The translations under genes and the position numbers were made by a program. The notes beneath the pieces are model-generated. The model made no database searches, was not told where the DNA came from, and was given only the letters and a program-made list of their open reading frames with translations. From positions 1 through 23,334 of the forward strand of contig DAOVJU010000005.1 in NCBI GenBank assembly GCA_030632095.1: a DNA stretch of 23,334 nucleotides. The letters are read 5' to 3'. This document shows, one piece after another, positions 9,538 to 17,680 of the stretch. Each line of letters starts with the position of its first letter. The stretch's first letter is position 1. The stretch is from Chlorobiota bacterium (GTDB lineage: Bacteria > Bacteroidota > Bacteroidia > Bacteroidales > B39-G9).

Positions 9538-9545
9538 TAATTTTG
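9538..9545 (+). promoter_or_regulatory. Possible -7 box upstream of the GT-C gene
   Basis: TAATTTTG fits TAnnTTTG, 68 bases before the ATG at 9614, in the divergent gap 9380-9613. No good TTTG -33 element is placed about 19 bases upstream, and the gap is very AT-rich, so this is weak. I see nothing else in the gap. Confidence 0.25.
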
Positions 9546-9613
9546 TTTTACTTGTAATTTGTATCACAATTAAGTACATTAAAAAGTCAATTTTATAATA
9601 ACTATTAAAAATA

Positions 9614-11545
9614 ATGAAATCAATTAACTCAGTTATAATATTAATTATTTTAGTTGTTGCCAGTGTATTAAGGTTTTATAAGTTCTCAGAAGTACCTTTC
9701 ACACACGATGAATTCAGTGCTCTTTTTAGAACCTATTTTGATTCATTTTCAGAATTAATTAAGTATGGAGTATTAACTGATACTCATCCAGCAGGGATTC
9801 AAATATTCTATTTCTACTGGACGAAAATATTCGGTTATTCTGAAATGGTTGTGAAGCTACCATTCATAATTGCTGGATTAGCTTCGATATACTTAATTTT
9901 TAAGATATCAGAAAGTTGGTTTAATTCAACAGTAGGATTAATAAGTGCTGCCTTTATGGCAACAATAGAATACCACATTATGTATAGTCAAATTGCACGG
10001 CCTTATATCAGTGGTTTATTCTTCTGTTTACTAATGGTTTATTATTGGGATAAGGTAATTTTTACAGAAAATGATAGAAACTATAAAAACACAATCTTTT
10101 ATATAATTGCAAGTGCATTGTGTGCATATAATCATCATTTTAGTCTCCTATTTGCAGCTATTGTTGGAATTACTGGTGTGTGTTTTGTTAAAAAGATACA
10201 TTTGATTAAATACATGTTAGCAGGAGTTTCTATTTTCATTCTTTATATACCACATTTACCAATTTTTTTTCATCAATTGAAAGAAGGCGGAATAGAAGGA
10301 TGGTTAGGCAAACCACATAATGATTTTTTAATCGTTTATATCCAGTATATTTTTCATTATTCGATATTTGTTTTGCTGGCTGTTCTCTTTATTATATTAT
10401 ATGGTATTATTAATAAAAAAAGAATTAATGTATTCAAGAATAAATTCTTTTATATTTCATTAAGCTGGTTTTTTCTACCATTTTTAATTGGCTTTTTTTA
10501 TTCCCGTTATGTTAATGGAGTAATACAATATTCTGTATTGATCTTTTCTTTCCCTTTTCTATTATTTATATTATTTGGACACTTAACTCATTTTAAAAAT
10601 AAAATATTAATAGCAATTATTTCGATAATAATGATAATCAATATATTAACATTAATTTATGTACGAAATTATTATGAATTATTTTATAATAGTCCATATG
10701 AAAAGTTAACTATTAAAACTTATTCCTTTAAGAAAAAATATGCTCAGGAATCAACTACCTCAATATTAAATACACATAAAAAAATATCAGAATATTATAA
10801 ACAAAAATATAAACTTGATTTTGATGTGGTTCAATATGAATCATTTTTAAATGTTAAGGATTTTATTATTTTTCTTAAAAATCAAAAGAGTTCATATTTT
10901 TCCTATTGTACAATTTCAGAAAATAATCCTGTAATACCATTTATCATTTCAGATTATTATCCTTATTTAATTGATTATATGGATTATCATGATGGAAATT
11001 TCTATGTTTATTCTAAAGATAAAGCTGAAACTTTAATCCATCCATATACTTTTGAATCGAGTAATAATTTTGAAAATGATTACAACCATTGGTCTAATAT
11101 AAATGAGAAATGTATTATTGATTCCTTATGTAAATCGGGGGAATATTCATATTTAATGAAAAAAAATCAGGAATGGGGTCCAAAATTCGATTGCAAATTA
11201 TATGATATCATTAATGTCAAGAATGATTTAATAGATATTTCCGTTGATATTTATCCTCTTGATTTTGTCAGGGAAGACATTTTAATAATTTCATCACTTT
11301 CATCAAAAGGAAAGGTTATTGATTGGAGAGCAGCTAACTTTGAAGATTACGTTCTATCTGATACAGCCGAATGGACTAAAATATATTACAGCGTTAAACT
11401 TTCTGATATTTATTTAAAATATCCTGATATCGATTGTAGTATTTATATCTGGAACAAAAATAAATTAAACTTTTTAGTTGATGATTTTAACATCAAAACA
11501 AGAAAAGGAAATAAAATAATATATGGTTTACTTAAAAAAATGTAA
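9614..11545 (+). CDS. GT-C membrane glycosyltransferase (PMT/ArnT-like, GT39/GT83 type)
   Basis: A 643-residue inner-membrane protein. The first helix (7-20) is followed by a loop with H31-D32-E33 (FTHDEFSAL), the acidic catalytic-loop signature of GT-C enzymes using a polyprenyl-phosphate sugar donor. DTHPAGIQIF (56-65) and SQIARPYISG around 125-135 are also typical. About ten more hydrophobic helices run to residue ~350. Residues ~360-450 are hydrophilic, and ~460-630 form an apparent soluble beta-sandwich resembling a carbohydrate-binding fold, which would face the periplasm. The acceptor is unknown: lipid A, a lipid-linked oligosaccharide or an exported protein are all possible. No sugar-biosynthesis gene is adjacent. 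Confidence 0.75.
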   Translation: MKSINSVIILIILVVASVLRFYKFSEVPFTHDEFSALFRTYFDSFSELIKYGVLTDTHPAGIQIFYFYWTKIFGYSEMVVKLPFIIAGLASIYLIFKISESWFNSTVGLISAAFMATIEYHIMYSQIARPYISGLFFCLLMVYYWDKVIFTENDRNYKNTIFYIIASALCAYNHHFSLLFAAIVGITGVCFVKKIHLIKYMLAGVSIFILYIPHLPIFFHQLKEGGIEGWLGKPHNDFLIVYIQYIFHYSIFVLLAVLFIILYGIINKKRINVFKNKFFYISLSWFFLPFLIGFFYSRYVNGVIQYSVLIFSFPFLLFILFGHLTHFKNKILIAIISIIMIINILTLIYVRNYYELFYNSPYEKLTIKTYSFKKKYAQESTTSILNTHKKISEYYKQKYKLDFDVVQYESFLNVKDFIIFLKNQKSSYFSYCTISENNPVIPFIISDYYPYLIDYMDYHDGNFYVYSKDKAETLIHPYTFESSNNFENDYNHWSNINEKCIIDSLCKSGEYSYLMKKNQEWGPKFDCKLYDIINVKNDLIDISVDIYPLDFVREDILIISSLSSKGKVIDWRAANFEDYVLSDTAEWTKIYYSVKLSDIYLKYPDIDCSIYIWNKNKLNFLVDDFNIKTRKGNKIIYGLLKKM

Positions 11546-11695
11546 GTTAAAATCCAAGAAGGAGAAGATATTTCCAATTACATGCATTTAATTCTTTTAT
11601 GCGCATGCTTACAAAAAATTAATTGTTTTTTAAACCAATATCTTTATAAACAAATATTAGTTTTAAAAATTTATAATTAAACACAAGGAGTTCTT

Positions 11696-12193
11696 ATGAT
11701 TTCAAAGTACATTCTCACAGTAAGTATTGTTTTTACAATGATGATTTCTGCATTTAGTCAATCAGAAAACAGTTTAAAACCATTATTAATTGATCTGCCG
11801 GGTTATGAGGCAGAAACAGCCTCAGGAAGCAGCATGAATATGATGGGCATGAAAATGATTAATGCCGGACGCAGCTATGAAAATAATGATGCTGAATTAT
11901 CAGCAACAATTGTAATAAGCAGCCTGGCTAATAGTATGGAACAGTTTGGTGATGTTGAACTTGAGTCTGATGAAGTAAAAGCTACGATAACCACAATTGA
12001 TGGTTTTAAAACAAGTCATGCCTATAATAAAGAAGATGGTTCCGGTTCAATTATAGTCTTTATTGCGGAAAAAGAACAGCAGACTGGGATTTTTAGCTTT
12101 TCGTATGAAGGTATTACTAATAACCAGGCAATGGAATTGGCAAAAAAGTTTGACTGGGCAAAGATAAAAACCGAGATTGAAAAATTATTTTAA
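11696..12193 (+). CDS. Small exported protein of unknown function
   Basis: A 165-residue protein with a signal peptide (hydrophobic 5-19, likely cleavage after AFS before QSEN). I do not recognise the family. Visible features: a Met-rich stretch SSMNMMGMKM at ~45-54; alternating beta-strand-like segments (ELSATIVISSL, VKATITTIDGF, GSIIVFIAE, GIFSFSYEG); and a C-terminal helix AMELAKKFDWAKIKTEIEKLF. The Met-rich stretch might bind copper, but it is short. The start is well supported: AAGGAG at 11685-11690 lies five bases before the ATG, a good Shine-Dalgarno site that most genes in this window lack. A hairpin-forming palindrome follows at 12310. Confidence 0.7.
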   Translation: MISKYILTVSIVFTMMISAFSQSENSLKPLLIDLPGYEAETASGSSMNMMGMKMINAGRSYENNDAELSATIVISSLANSMEQFGDVELESDEVKATITTIDGFKTSHAYNKEDGSGSIIVFIAEKEQQTGIFSFSYEGITNNQAMELAKKFDWAKIKTEIEKLF

Positions 12194-12309
12194 CATTACC
12201 AATTCCAATTACGCAAAAAGCCGCTTTACTATTTTATTCTATGTCCAGTTATACTACATTGTTTTAATAATTTCTATTTAGGAATTATTGATTACAATCA
12301 GATATGCCA

Positions 12310-12327
12310 TTCCGATAATTATCGGAA
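12310..12327. repeat. 18-bp perfect palindrome between two exported-protein genes
   Basis: TTCCGATAA followed by its reverse complement TTATCGGAA. As RNA it gives a 7-bp stem with an AATT loop but no T run. CCATTC (12307-12312) and GAATGG (12348-12353) form a further outer inverted pair. It may be a protein-binding site or part of a termination/attenuation structure in the 229-base gap before the FISUMP gene. Confidence 0.4.
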
Positions 12328-12470
12328 GATATTTATTCGGATTTTAAGAATGGAATAATTAAAATCGGAAAAATGAACACTATTCGGTATAATTAAACAA
12401 AAAATCGCCCAAATCTAATGAAATGAACGATTTTAGTCTTAAATTTATCTTATCAACAAAAAATCAGATC

Positions 12471-13403
12471 ATGAAATCATTCAAATATACGTTGATAATA
12501 ATAAGCTACATGCTTATGCTAATTAATACTACATTTCCCCAAAATATTACTATTACTGATGATGATAGTTATACGCCTGATAACTCAGCAATTTTGGATA
12601 TTAAATCGACTGATAAAGGATTGTTACTACCAAGATTAACAAACTCAGAAATAGCTAGCATAAATAATCCTCCAGCCGGCCTGATTGTTTATAGTACTGA
12701 TGAGAACAAGCCCGTATATTTTGATGGAAATAAGTGGAACACTTATGCCGGAAATGAAATATTTTATAATGACACAATTGTGGTTTCAGATTTTGATGGA
12801 AACGAATACCAAACGGTTCAAATTGGAAATCAAATATGGATGACCGAAAACCTGAAAACAACCCATTATGCAGATGGAACTGTATTAGTAGATGGAACCG
12901 ATTCAACTAATATTGATGCAGATTATACAACAAAATATTATTTCTGGTACGATGATGATTCTGTATGCTATGCCGGAACTTATGGTGCTTTGTACACCTG
13001 GGCAGCAGTGATGAATGGCTCAGCAAGTAGCAATACCAATCCAAGTGGTGTACAAGGAGTGTGCCCTGCAGGCTGGCATTTGCCAAGTGATGCCGAATGG
13101 AATGAACTTATTGATTATCTTGGAGGGAATGGTGGAAAAATGAAAGAGGCTGGCTATGAGCATTGGAATAGACCAAATACGGGTGCAACAAATCAAAGCC
13201 GTTTCACGGTTATTCCGGGGGGGCAGCGTGCTGAGAGTGGCTCATATAGCGAATTGGGCAACTATACTTATTTCTGGAGTTCAACTGAATATAATGGCTC
13301 TTCAGTGTGGATTTACGGCCTGAAATACGATAACTCCGGAGTGTTTTGTTACAATTACTTGGGCAAGGATTTAGGCCACTCAGTTAGGTGCTTGATGGAT
13401 TAA
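12471..13403 (+). CDS. Exported FISUMP-domain protein
   Basis: The frame opens at an ATG at 12423, but the ATG at 12471 (residue 17 of that frame) gives a proper signal peptide: MKSFKYTLIIISYMLMLINT, then FPQ. I place the start there, giving 310 residues. The mature N-terminus has the repeat-like segment usual in these proteins (SAILDIKSTDKGLLLPRLT, then AGLIVYSTDENKPVYFDGNKW). The rest is a Fibrobacter succinogenes major paralogous (FISUMP) domain: DFDGNEYQTVQIGNQIWMTE, ALYTWAAVMNG, CPAGWHLPSDAEW, FWSSTEYNGSSVW and the end GHSVRCLMD. The fold is related to the C-type-lectin-like/FGE family and is thought to bind ligands at the surface. Specific function unknown. There is no T9SS tail. Confidence 0.85.
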   Translation: MKSFKYTLIIISYMLMLINTTFPQNITITDDDSYTPDNSAILDIKSTDKGLLLPRLTNSEIASINNPPAGLIVYSTDENKPVYFDGNKWNTYAGNEIFYNDTIVVSDFDGNEYQTVQIGNQIWMTENLKTTHYADGTVLVDGTDSTNIDADYTTKYYFWYDDDSVCYAGTYGALYTWAAVMNGSASSNTNPSGVQGVCPAGWHLPSDAEWNELIDYLGGNGGKMKEAGYEHWNRPNTGATNQSRFTVIPGGQRAESGSYSELGNYTYFWSSTEYNGSSVWIYGLKYDNSGVFCYNYLGKDLGHSVRCLMD

Positions 13404-13732
13404 GTATACATAGAAACTTGTTCATTATACAAAAGCATATTACATTAAAAACCCATATGGCGGAATACAGACTTCTATAAAGAGTATAGAAATAAAATAA
13501 AATATAATTTATTCCGAGCCTGGAGGCTCAAAAACAGCGAGGTATTATTTTAATTAAATGAAACATAAAAGTCCAAACGGAGTCTTGAACAAGTATGGAA
13601 AAATATCATCAGTTGAGATAATGAAACAAATATGGATAATAAATCGTTAGTACACGAAATTCTGGATTATTCGCACTGTTCGTGAAATTGTTCCAGCTTT
13701 CCATTTCATTTTAGCCAGGATGGTGCAAGAAA
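13404..13732. other. Gap after the FISUMP gene; no gene seen
   Basis: About 330 bases with no credible ORF. The only structure seen is a short hairpin GAGCC (13516-13520), loop TGGA, GGCTC (13525-13529), not followed by a T run on either strand. Under the island model this would be the ancestral DNA downstream of the tRNA-Gln gene. Confidence 0.4.
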
Positions 13733-13754
13733 AAGCCTCAATCTCTTGAGGCTT
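13733..13754 (-). terminator. Terminator hairpin beside the displaced tRNA end
   Basis: Perfect 8-bp stem AAGCCTCA (13733-13740) / TGAGGCTT (13747-13754), 6-base loop; read on the minus strand it is followed by T bases (complement of the A run 13728-13734). Position and sequence mirror the terminator behind the intact tRNA-Gln at 18009-18032. Confidence 0.6.
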
Positions 13755-13757
13755 CAT

Positions 13758-13771
13758 GCTGTCCGACCAGG
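13758..13771. repeat. Copy of the tRNA-Gln 3' end (putative att site)
   Basis: GCTGTCCGACCAGG is identical, in the same orientation, to 18035-18048, which covers the last 12 bases of tRNA-Gln plus two flanking bases. Identity stops on both sides. Together with the terminator at 13733-13754 it looks like the original tRNA 3' end, pushed aside when an element inserted at the tRNA. An alternative is a whole decayed tRNA pseudogene: a weak resemblance to the D-arm side (ATGCCAG near 13799) remains. Confidence 0.6.
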
Positions 13772-14132
13772 CACAGGACGGGGATTGCAGAAGATTGGAT
13801 GCCAGCAAGATATGAAATTGAAAATTTGATTTACGCTATATTGACGCTGTTATTTACGGTCGATTTTTTTATCATTAGAAAACCTTCAGGGCCCACCTGG
13901 CACTTTTTGTGATGAATAAGGGCTAGAATTCCAAGTGCTTGTGAAGCTGGAATTGGAGCGCACGCCTATATCATATTGTCCGTACATTTGCTAAGAGCTT
14001 CAATATTCAATTATTAATTCGATAAATAAATAAAAATATTATGCTCTATACTAATTAATTGATGCAAATTGTGAAAGCCAATCTTTTAAGATTCATATAT
14101 ATTTGATATGTTATTGTACAGATAAAAATTCG
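13772..14132. other. Island left end without a gene
   Basis: About 360 bases with stops in all frames and no recognisable domain. It holds ATTTACGCTATATT at 13829-13842, an exact 14-base match to 17857-17870 near the other island end. Otherwise I see only AT-rich sequence, which becomes more so towards the darT promoter. Confidence 0.4.
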
Positions 14133-14140
14133 TAAATTTG
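14133..14140 (+). promoter_or_regulatory. Putative darT -7 box
   Basis: TAAATTTG matches the Bacteroidota TAnnTTTG box exactly and would start transcription near 14147, about 19 bases before the darT ATG. The -33 element is imperfect (ATTG at 14113-14116 is 16 bases upstream). Confidence 0.45.
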
Positions 14141-14165
14141 ACATTCAATAAAACTTGAATAATTA

Positions 14166-14822
14166 ATGGAACTGGAGCAAATAAAAATCTATCGTATTAC
14201 TCATATAGAAAATATTCCGCATATCTTACAGTATGGTATTACACATAGAAATTCGCCCAATGCAAATGAGAGGTTTGTTAACATAGGAGATATAAGTTTG
14301 ATAAGCACAAGGGATACAAAAAGAGTACGAGTTGATAATGGAGATTTATTTAATACAAATGCACCAAGTATTGTATTAGGTGACTTTATTCCTTTCTATT
14401 ATGGTATTAAAATGCCTATGCTTTATGTAATACAGCATGGTGGAAACTTTGTTGAAAAGGCGACTTCTGCTGAGGATATTGTATACTTGGCCTGTTCATT
14501 AGAATTAATAATTCGATCTGATATTGATTTTTATTTTACTGATGGACATGCCACTGATAGTTTGACTTCATTTTATGATAGAAGTAAGATTAATGATCTT
14601 CCAAATATTATTGATTGGGCTGCAGTGAAAGCTAGTTATTGGGGAGGGGATGATAATTTAAATCTTAAAGGAAAAAAACAAGCAGAGTTTTTGACAGAAA
14701 ATGATATATTACCTGAGTATTTAATTGGTTTTGGTTGTTATAATGAAGCAGCAAAAGAAAAATTGATTAACTTAGGTGTTGAAGAAAATAAAATAAAAGT
14801 TATACCCAAAGCATATTTTTAG
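14166..14822 (+). CDS. darT: DarT-family DNA ADP-ribosyltransferase toxin
   Basis: A 218-residue protein, normal length for DarT, the toxin that attaches ADP-ribose from NAD+ to bases in single-stranded DNA and so blocks replication; DarT also acts in anti-phage defence. Family landmarks in order: YRITHIENIPHIL (9-21) with the NAD-binding H13, FVNIGD (37-42), Arg residues at 49 and 53 in STRDTKRVRV, DFIPFYYGIKMPMLY (73-87), FTDGHAT (124-130), and KKQAEFL (170-176), where E174 is the expected catalytic glutamate. The pattern resembles DarT2 (thymidine-modifying) more than DarT1, judged by eye. All key residues appear intact, so the toxin is probably active. darG follows after 10 bases, and the toxin precedes its antitoxin. 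Confidence 0.9.
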   Translation: MELEQIKIYRITHIENIPHILQYGITHRNSPNANERFVNIGDISLISTRDTKRVRVDNGDLFNTNAPSIVLGDFIPFYYGIKMPMLYVIQHGGNFVEKATSAEDIVYLACSLELIIRSDIDFYFTDGHATDSLTSFYDRSKINDLPNIIDWAAVKASYWGGDDNLNLKGKKQAEFLTENDILPEYLIGFGCYNEAAKEKLINLGVEENKIKVIPKAYF

Positions 14823-14832
14823 TTGAAGGATT

Positions 14833-15864
14833 ATGATAAAGTATATAACAGGAAATATATTAGAAAGTGATGCACAAGCCTTAGTAAATACCGTTAATAC
14901 AGTTGGGGTAATGGGTAAGGGAATTGCTTTACAGTTTAAGAAAGCATTTCATAATAATTTTAAAGCTTATTATGAAACTTGTAAAAGAGGGGAAGTTGTT
15001 GTTGGAAAAATGTTTACTACACATGATAGTAATTTAAATTCAGGAGATAAAATTATAATCAATTTCCCAACAAAAAAGGACTGGAGAAAACCATCCGAAT
15101 ATAGTTATGTTGAGGATGGATTAGATGATTTAATAATTGTTATAAAGGAGAGGCAAATTAAAAGTATTGCAATACCTCCACTAGGTGCTGGTAGCGGAGG
15201 ATTGAAATGGGAAAGAGTTAAAAAAATAATTGAACATAAGCTAAGTTATCTTAATGTTGAAATCTTTGTTTATGAACCTACTGCTAAAATTAAGGAACAC
15301 CTAAAAAAAGAGAGAGTAAAGCTGACTGATGCAAGGGCACTTTTACTTTATGTACTTTATGATTTAGTTAGAAATGGTGAGTATGTATCAGAGTTCTCAA
15401 GTGAAAAGGTATGTTATTTCTTACAAAGGTTTGGAGCAAAGAAATATTTTAAACTTGAATTTGAACCTAACTTTTATGGCCCATATTCTGGAAAAGTAAG
15501 ATATGTCTTAAATGTTCTAAACGGTAGTTACATAATGGGTTATAGTGATATGAGTAAGAAACCTTTTGAACCATTAACAATGGTTGCTGATGGTTACGAA
15601 ACAGTTAAAGAATATATAGAAGGGAAACCAGAATTATTCGAAATTGCCAAGAAAGGTATAGAGTTTTTGACTGGATTTTATTCAGATTTTGCTCTTGAAC
15701 TGCTTTCTTCAATTGACTATATTGCAACAAAGCAAAATACATTTGACAAACAATCGATTTCAAAAAATTTGGAAAATTGGAGTAATAGAAAACGAAGTAT
15801 ATTTTCAAATCCAAAATATATTGATATTTCACTCAATCATCTTCAACAGGTATCATTTGCATAA
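14833..15864 (+). CDS. darG: DarG antitoxin, macro-domain ADP-ribosyl hydrolase
   Basis: A 343-residue partner of DarT. The macro domain (~1-152) removes ADP-ribose from DNA: TGNILESDAQALVNTVN (6-22), GVMGKGIALQFKKAF (25-39), INFPTKKDWR (76-85; the lysine of the NFPTK motif, K81, matches the catalytic lysine described in DarG) and PPLGAGSGGLKW (115-126). The C-terminal domain (~155-343), with LLLYVLYDLV and FEPNFYGPYSGKVRYVL, matches the DarG region that binds and blocks DarT. Two-domain length is complete. GAAGGA at 14825-14830 may act as a ribosome binding site. The gene converges on the integrase fragment and hipBA; only a 6-bp inverted repeat (15865-15870 / 15878-15883) lies between. Confidence 0.9.
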   Translation: MIKYITGNILESDAQALVNTVNTVGVMGKGIALQFKKAFHNNFKAYYETCKRGEVVVGKMFTTHDSNLNSGDKIIINFPTKKDWRKPSEYSYVEDGLDDLIIVIKERQIKSIAIPPLGAGSGGLKWERVKKIIEHKLSYLNVEIFVYEPTAKIKEHLKKERVKLTDARALLLYVLYDLVRNGEYVSEFSSEKVCYFLQRFGAKKYFKLEFEPNFYGPYSGKVRYVLNVLNGSYIMGYSDMSKKPFEPLTMVADGYETVKEYIEGKPELFEIAKKGIEFLTGFYSDFALELLSSIDYIATKQNTFDKQSISKNLENWSNRKRSIFSNPKYIDISLNHLQQVSFA

Positions 15865-15918
15865 TTAATCTTTTTGTGATTAACATATATCATTAAAATC
15901 GTTACATCTGATTTTATA

Positions 15919-16122
15919 TTACAATCCGAGGTACACATCCCCAATCTCCTCTTCCCGTATCCCAAGGTATATTTTGGTGTTCTTCACCGAAGAGTGGTTG
16001 AATAGCTCGCCCAGCATTATAAGTGAGCGCTCTGAGTAGTTGTTGTTCTCCCAAACCCTTCTGCCGAGTGTCTTTCGGAAGGTGTGGGTTGAGACGTTGG
16101 GTATCCTTATCTCCATGTTCAA
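15919..16122 (-). pseudogene. C-terminal fragment of a tyrosine recombinase (integrase remnant)
   Basis: Sixty-seven codons encode only the end of a phage-type integrase: HTFRKTLGRRVW (HxxR box, H13/R16), then GELFNHSSVKNTKIYLGI with the later active-site His (H43) and the nucleophile Tyr (Y52), ending EEIGDVYLGL. The N-terminal arm- and core-binding domains and the first catalytic Arg/Lys are missing. Upstream, a TAA stops this frame within 12 bases and hipA begins to overlap the space, so the front of the gene has been lost. By hand count bases 15921-16120 are about 48% GC, far above darTG and hipBA on either side, which indicates a separate origin. It is likely inactive alone, but shows that a site-specific element once occupied this locus. 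Confidence 0.75.
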
Positions 16123-16134
16123 AAGGAGGTTTTA

Positions 16135-17370
16135 TTATATTTCAGACTTTTTTTTGCTAATCGCTTTTTTAATCAGGTTAGTAGATTCGCTTCCTACTCG
16201 ATTTTCATTTGCATATTTATCCCAACTAAAAACAACATCCTGAACTCTGTCAATAATCTCATCAGGTTTTTTTACACTAAAATATTTTGCTAATTCTAAT
16301 AAGTGCCTTTTACCTGGGGCTCTACTTTCTCCTGCAACCATTGTGCTATGCATACCGTGAGATGAATAGGAAAAAGTTAAATCATAAGCCGGTGCTAACT
16401 GCCATCTACCTTCGTTATCCATTAAAAATGAAAAGTTTTTACTGTGATCATCCAAATTATGGCCAAATACATTAAAAGCTGCCAGTCTTAAGATTTTCTC
16501 ATATGCTTTCACATGATTTTCAAGTCTAAAAGCACAATCCATCAAATAACCATAATCCATATTGCTTAACCTAAAATTATCATGCATCAACCCACTGGCA
16601 GAATGCATATGCACCCTCATACCATCAACACGATCAAAACGTTTAGTTCCAAAATATTCCTTGCCAGAACCAGCTGTAAAAAGTTTACACTGATTCATCT
16701 TAATACCGGCATCTAAAGCCATTTTATAATAAGAATACTCTATATAAGCAATATCAATTGGATCTGAAGAAGAAGGAAACTTTATGATCCAATGCTCATA
16801 TCCATCCGGCAACTCTTCTGATCCATGAATAAGATGATCAGTAGCTGGATTATAGCCTACAAAAATCTTTGGTCTGGCTCCTCCGGATGATCCTCCAAGA
16901 TCAAAAAGCTCTTCAATCACATCAGAACTTGCTCCTTCCAGAACATAATTCATTTGACTGGCGATAACATCTAGTTCGAGTCTGTTTTTTCTAACATACT
17001 CCGAGCCAATTTCAGGTCGATAAATCAAGGCGCCCATACCTCCAAAGCCAATATATGCTAACCTGTCCAGTGGTGTTATTTTACTGATCGAAATACCTCT
17101 GGAAGATAATGTTCTATCTAACAATAGCTGTCCCCATCCATCAGGTAAGGAATCGTTAAAAACTCCAAATAATCCATCAAAAGGCTTAGTATCTGCTGAT
17201 AGAACCTTATCAGATAAGCGCATCTTGAAAGGGGATATTTGTATTCCCTTGTCAATAAAACCTGGGTAATATTTGAAATATATCTTCCTTTTTGCACTCA
17301 CCAGTTCTCCCAGGTCAATCTCCTGTTCACCTAAACTAATTGATACTATTAACTTTTTCACCCCCGTCAT
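16135..17370 (-). CDS. hipA: HipA-family serine/threonine kinase toxin
   Basis: A 411-residue full-length HipA. Classic HipA phosphorylates glutamyl-tRNA synthetase, halting translation and favouring persistence; the target here is not known. Landmarks: N-terminal domain ~1-110 including GLFGVFNDSLPDGWG (66-80) and YIGFGGMGAL (106-115); the glycine-rich nucleotide loop LGGSSGGARPK (158-168) with K168; EHWIIKFPS (192-200); FGTKRFDR (240-247); catalytic segment GHNLDDHSKNF (303-313) with D307/D308; and the metal-binding APAYDLT (326-332) with D330. All catalytic residues are present, so it is predicted active. Its ATG shares one base with the hipB stop (TAATG at 17370), giving translational coupling with antitoxin first. 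Confidence 0.92.
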   Translation of the reverse strand: MTGVKKLIVSISLGEQEIDLGELVSAKRKIYFKYYPGFIDKGIQISPFKMRLSDKVLSADTKPFDGLFGVFNDSLPDGWGQLLLDRTLSSRGISISKITPLDRLAYIGFGGMGALIYRPEIGSEYVRKNRLELDVIASQMNYVLEGASSDVIEELFDLGGSSGGARPKIFVGYNPATDHLIHGSEELPDGYEHWIIKFPSSSDPIDIAYIEYSYYKMALDAGIKMNQCKLFTAGSGKEYFGTKRFDRVDGMRVHMHSASGLMHDNFRLSNMDYGYLMDCAFRLENHVKAYEKILRLAAFNVFGHNLDDHSKNFSFLMDNEGRWQLAPAYDLTFSYSSHGMHSTMVAGESRAPGKRHLLELAKYFSVKKPDEIIDRVQDVVFSWDKYANENRVGSESTNLIKKAISKKKSEI

Positions 17371-17660
17371 TATCTTCTTGTTTTACTACTGAATAGATTC
17401 TCTATACTATCCATGTTATCCTTGTGCTCCAAAATCGCATCAAAATCATCTAACCTGTTCAGTATGAGTAATAGTTTTAAAAAAGACTCCAATGAGATAT
17501 GTCCGGTACTTTCAAATCGCTTTATACTACCCAATGAAACACCCGAACGTTCCGCTAATTCAGCTTGAGATAATTTCGCTTTCTTTCTTAACTCCCGGTG
17601 TTTTGAAGCAGTATCTTTTAAAATTTCAAAAGGTGATTTACTTATACTATATTTTCCCAT
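17370..17660 (-). CDS. hipB: HipB-family XRE antitoxin and autorepressor
   Basis: A DNA-binding antitoxin that sequesters HipA and represses the operon. The helix-turn-helix is LRKKAKLSQAELAERSGVSL followed by GSIKRFE, typical of the XRE/Cro family; a C-terminal tail of ~25 residues rich in D, E and K follows. The frame runs back to a TTG at 17681, but I choose the ATG at 17658-17660 (MGKYSISK), giving 96 residues, because the seven extra codons would lie on top of an operator half and a TAnnTTTG box at 17679-17686. Transcription from that box would begin near 17671, downstream of the TTG. Confidence 0.88.
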   Translation of the reverse strand: MGKYSISKSPFEILKDTASKHRELRKKAKLSQAELAERSGVSLGSIKRFESTGHISLESFLKLLLILNRLDDFDAILEHKDNMDSIENLFSSKTRR

Positions 17661-17661
17661 A

Positions 17662-17680
17662 ATAGATAATATGTTAGCCA
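17662..17680. promoter_or_regulatory. hipBA operator, proximal copy
   Basis: ATAGATAATATGTTAGCCA, 16 of 19 bases identical to 17703-17721. It starts one base before the hipB ATG, covers the predicted transcription start and touches the -7 box. It is a less perfect palindrome than the distal copy. Confidence 0.65.

Noticed and set aside
12655..12906. 83-codon minus-strand frame inside the FISUMP gene
   Set aside because: It is an out-of-frame shadow of a clear coding gene and has no domain.
13227..13403. Variable region of a diversity-generating retroelement in the FISUMP gene
   Set aside because: No adenine-rich near-copy and no reverse transcriptase seen in the window.
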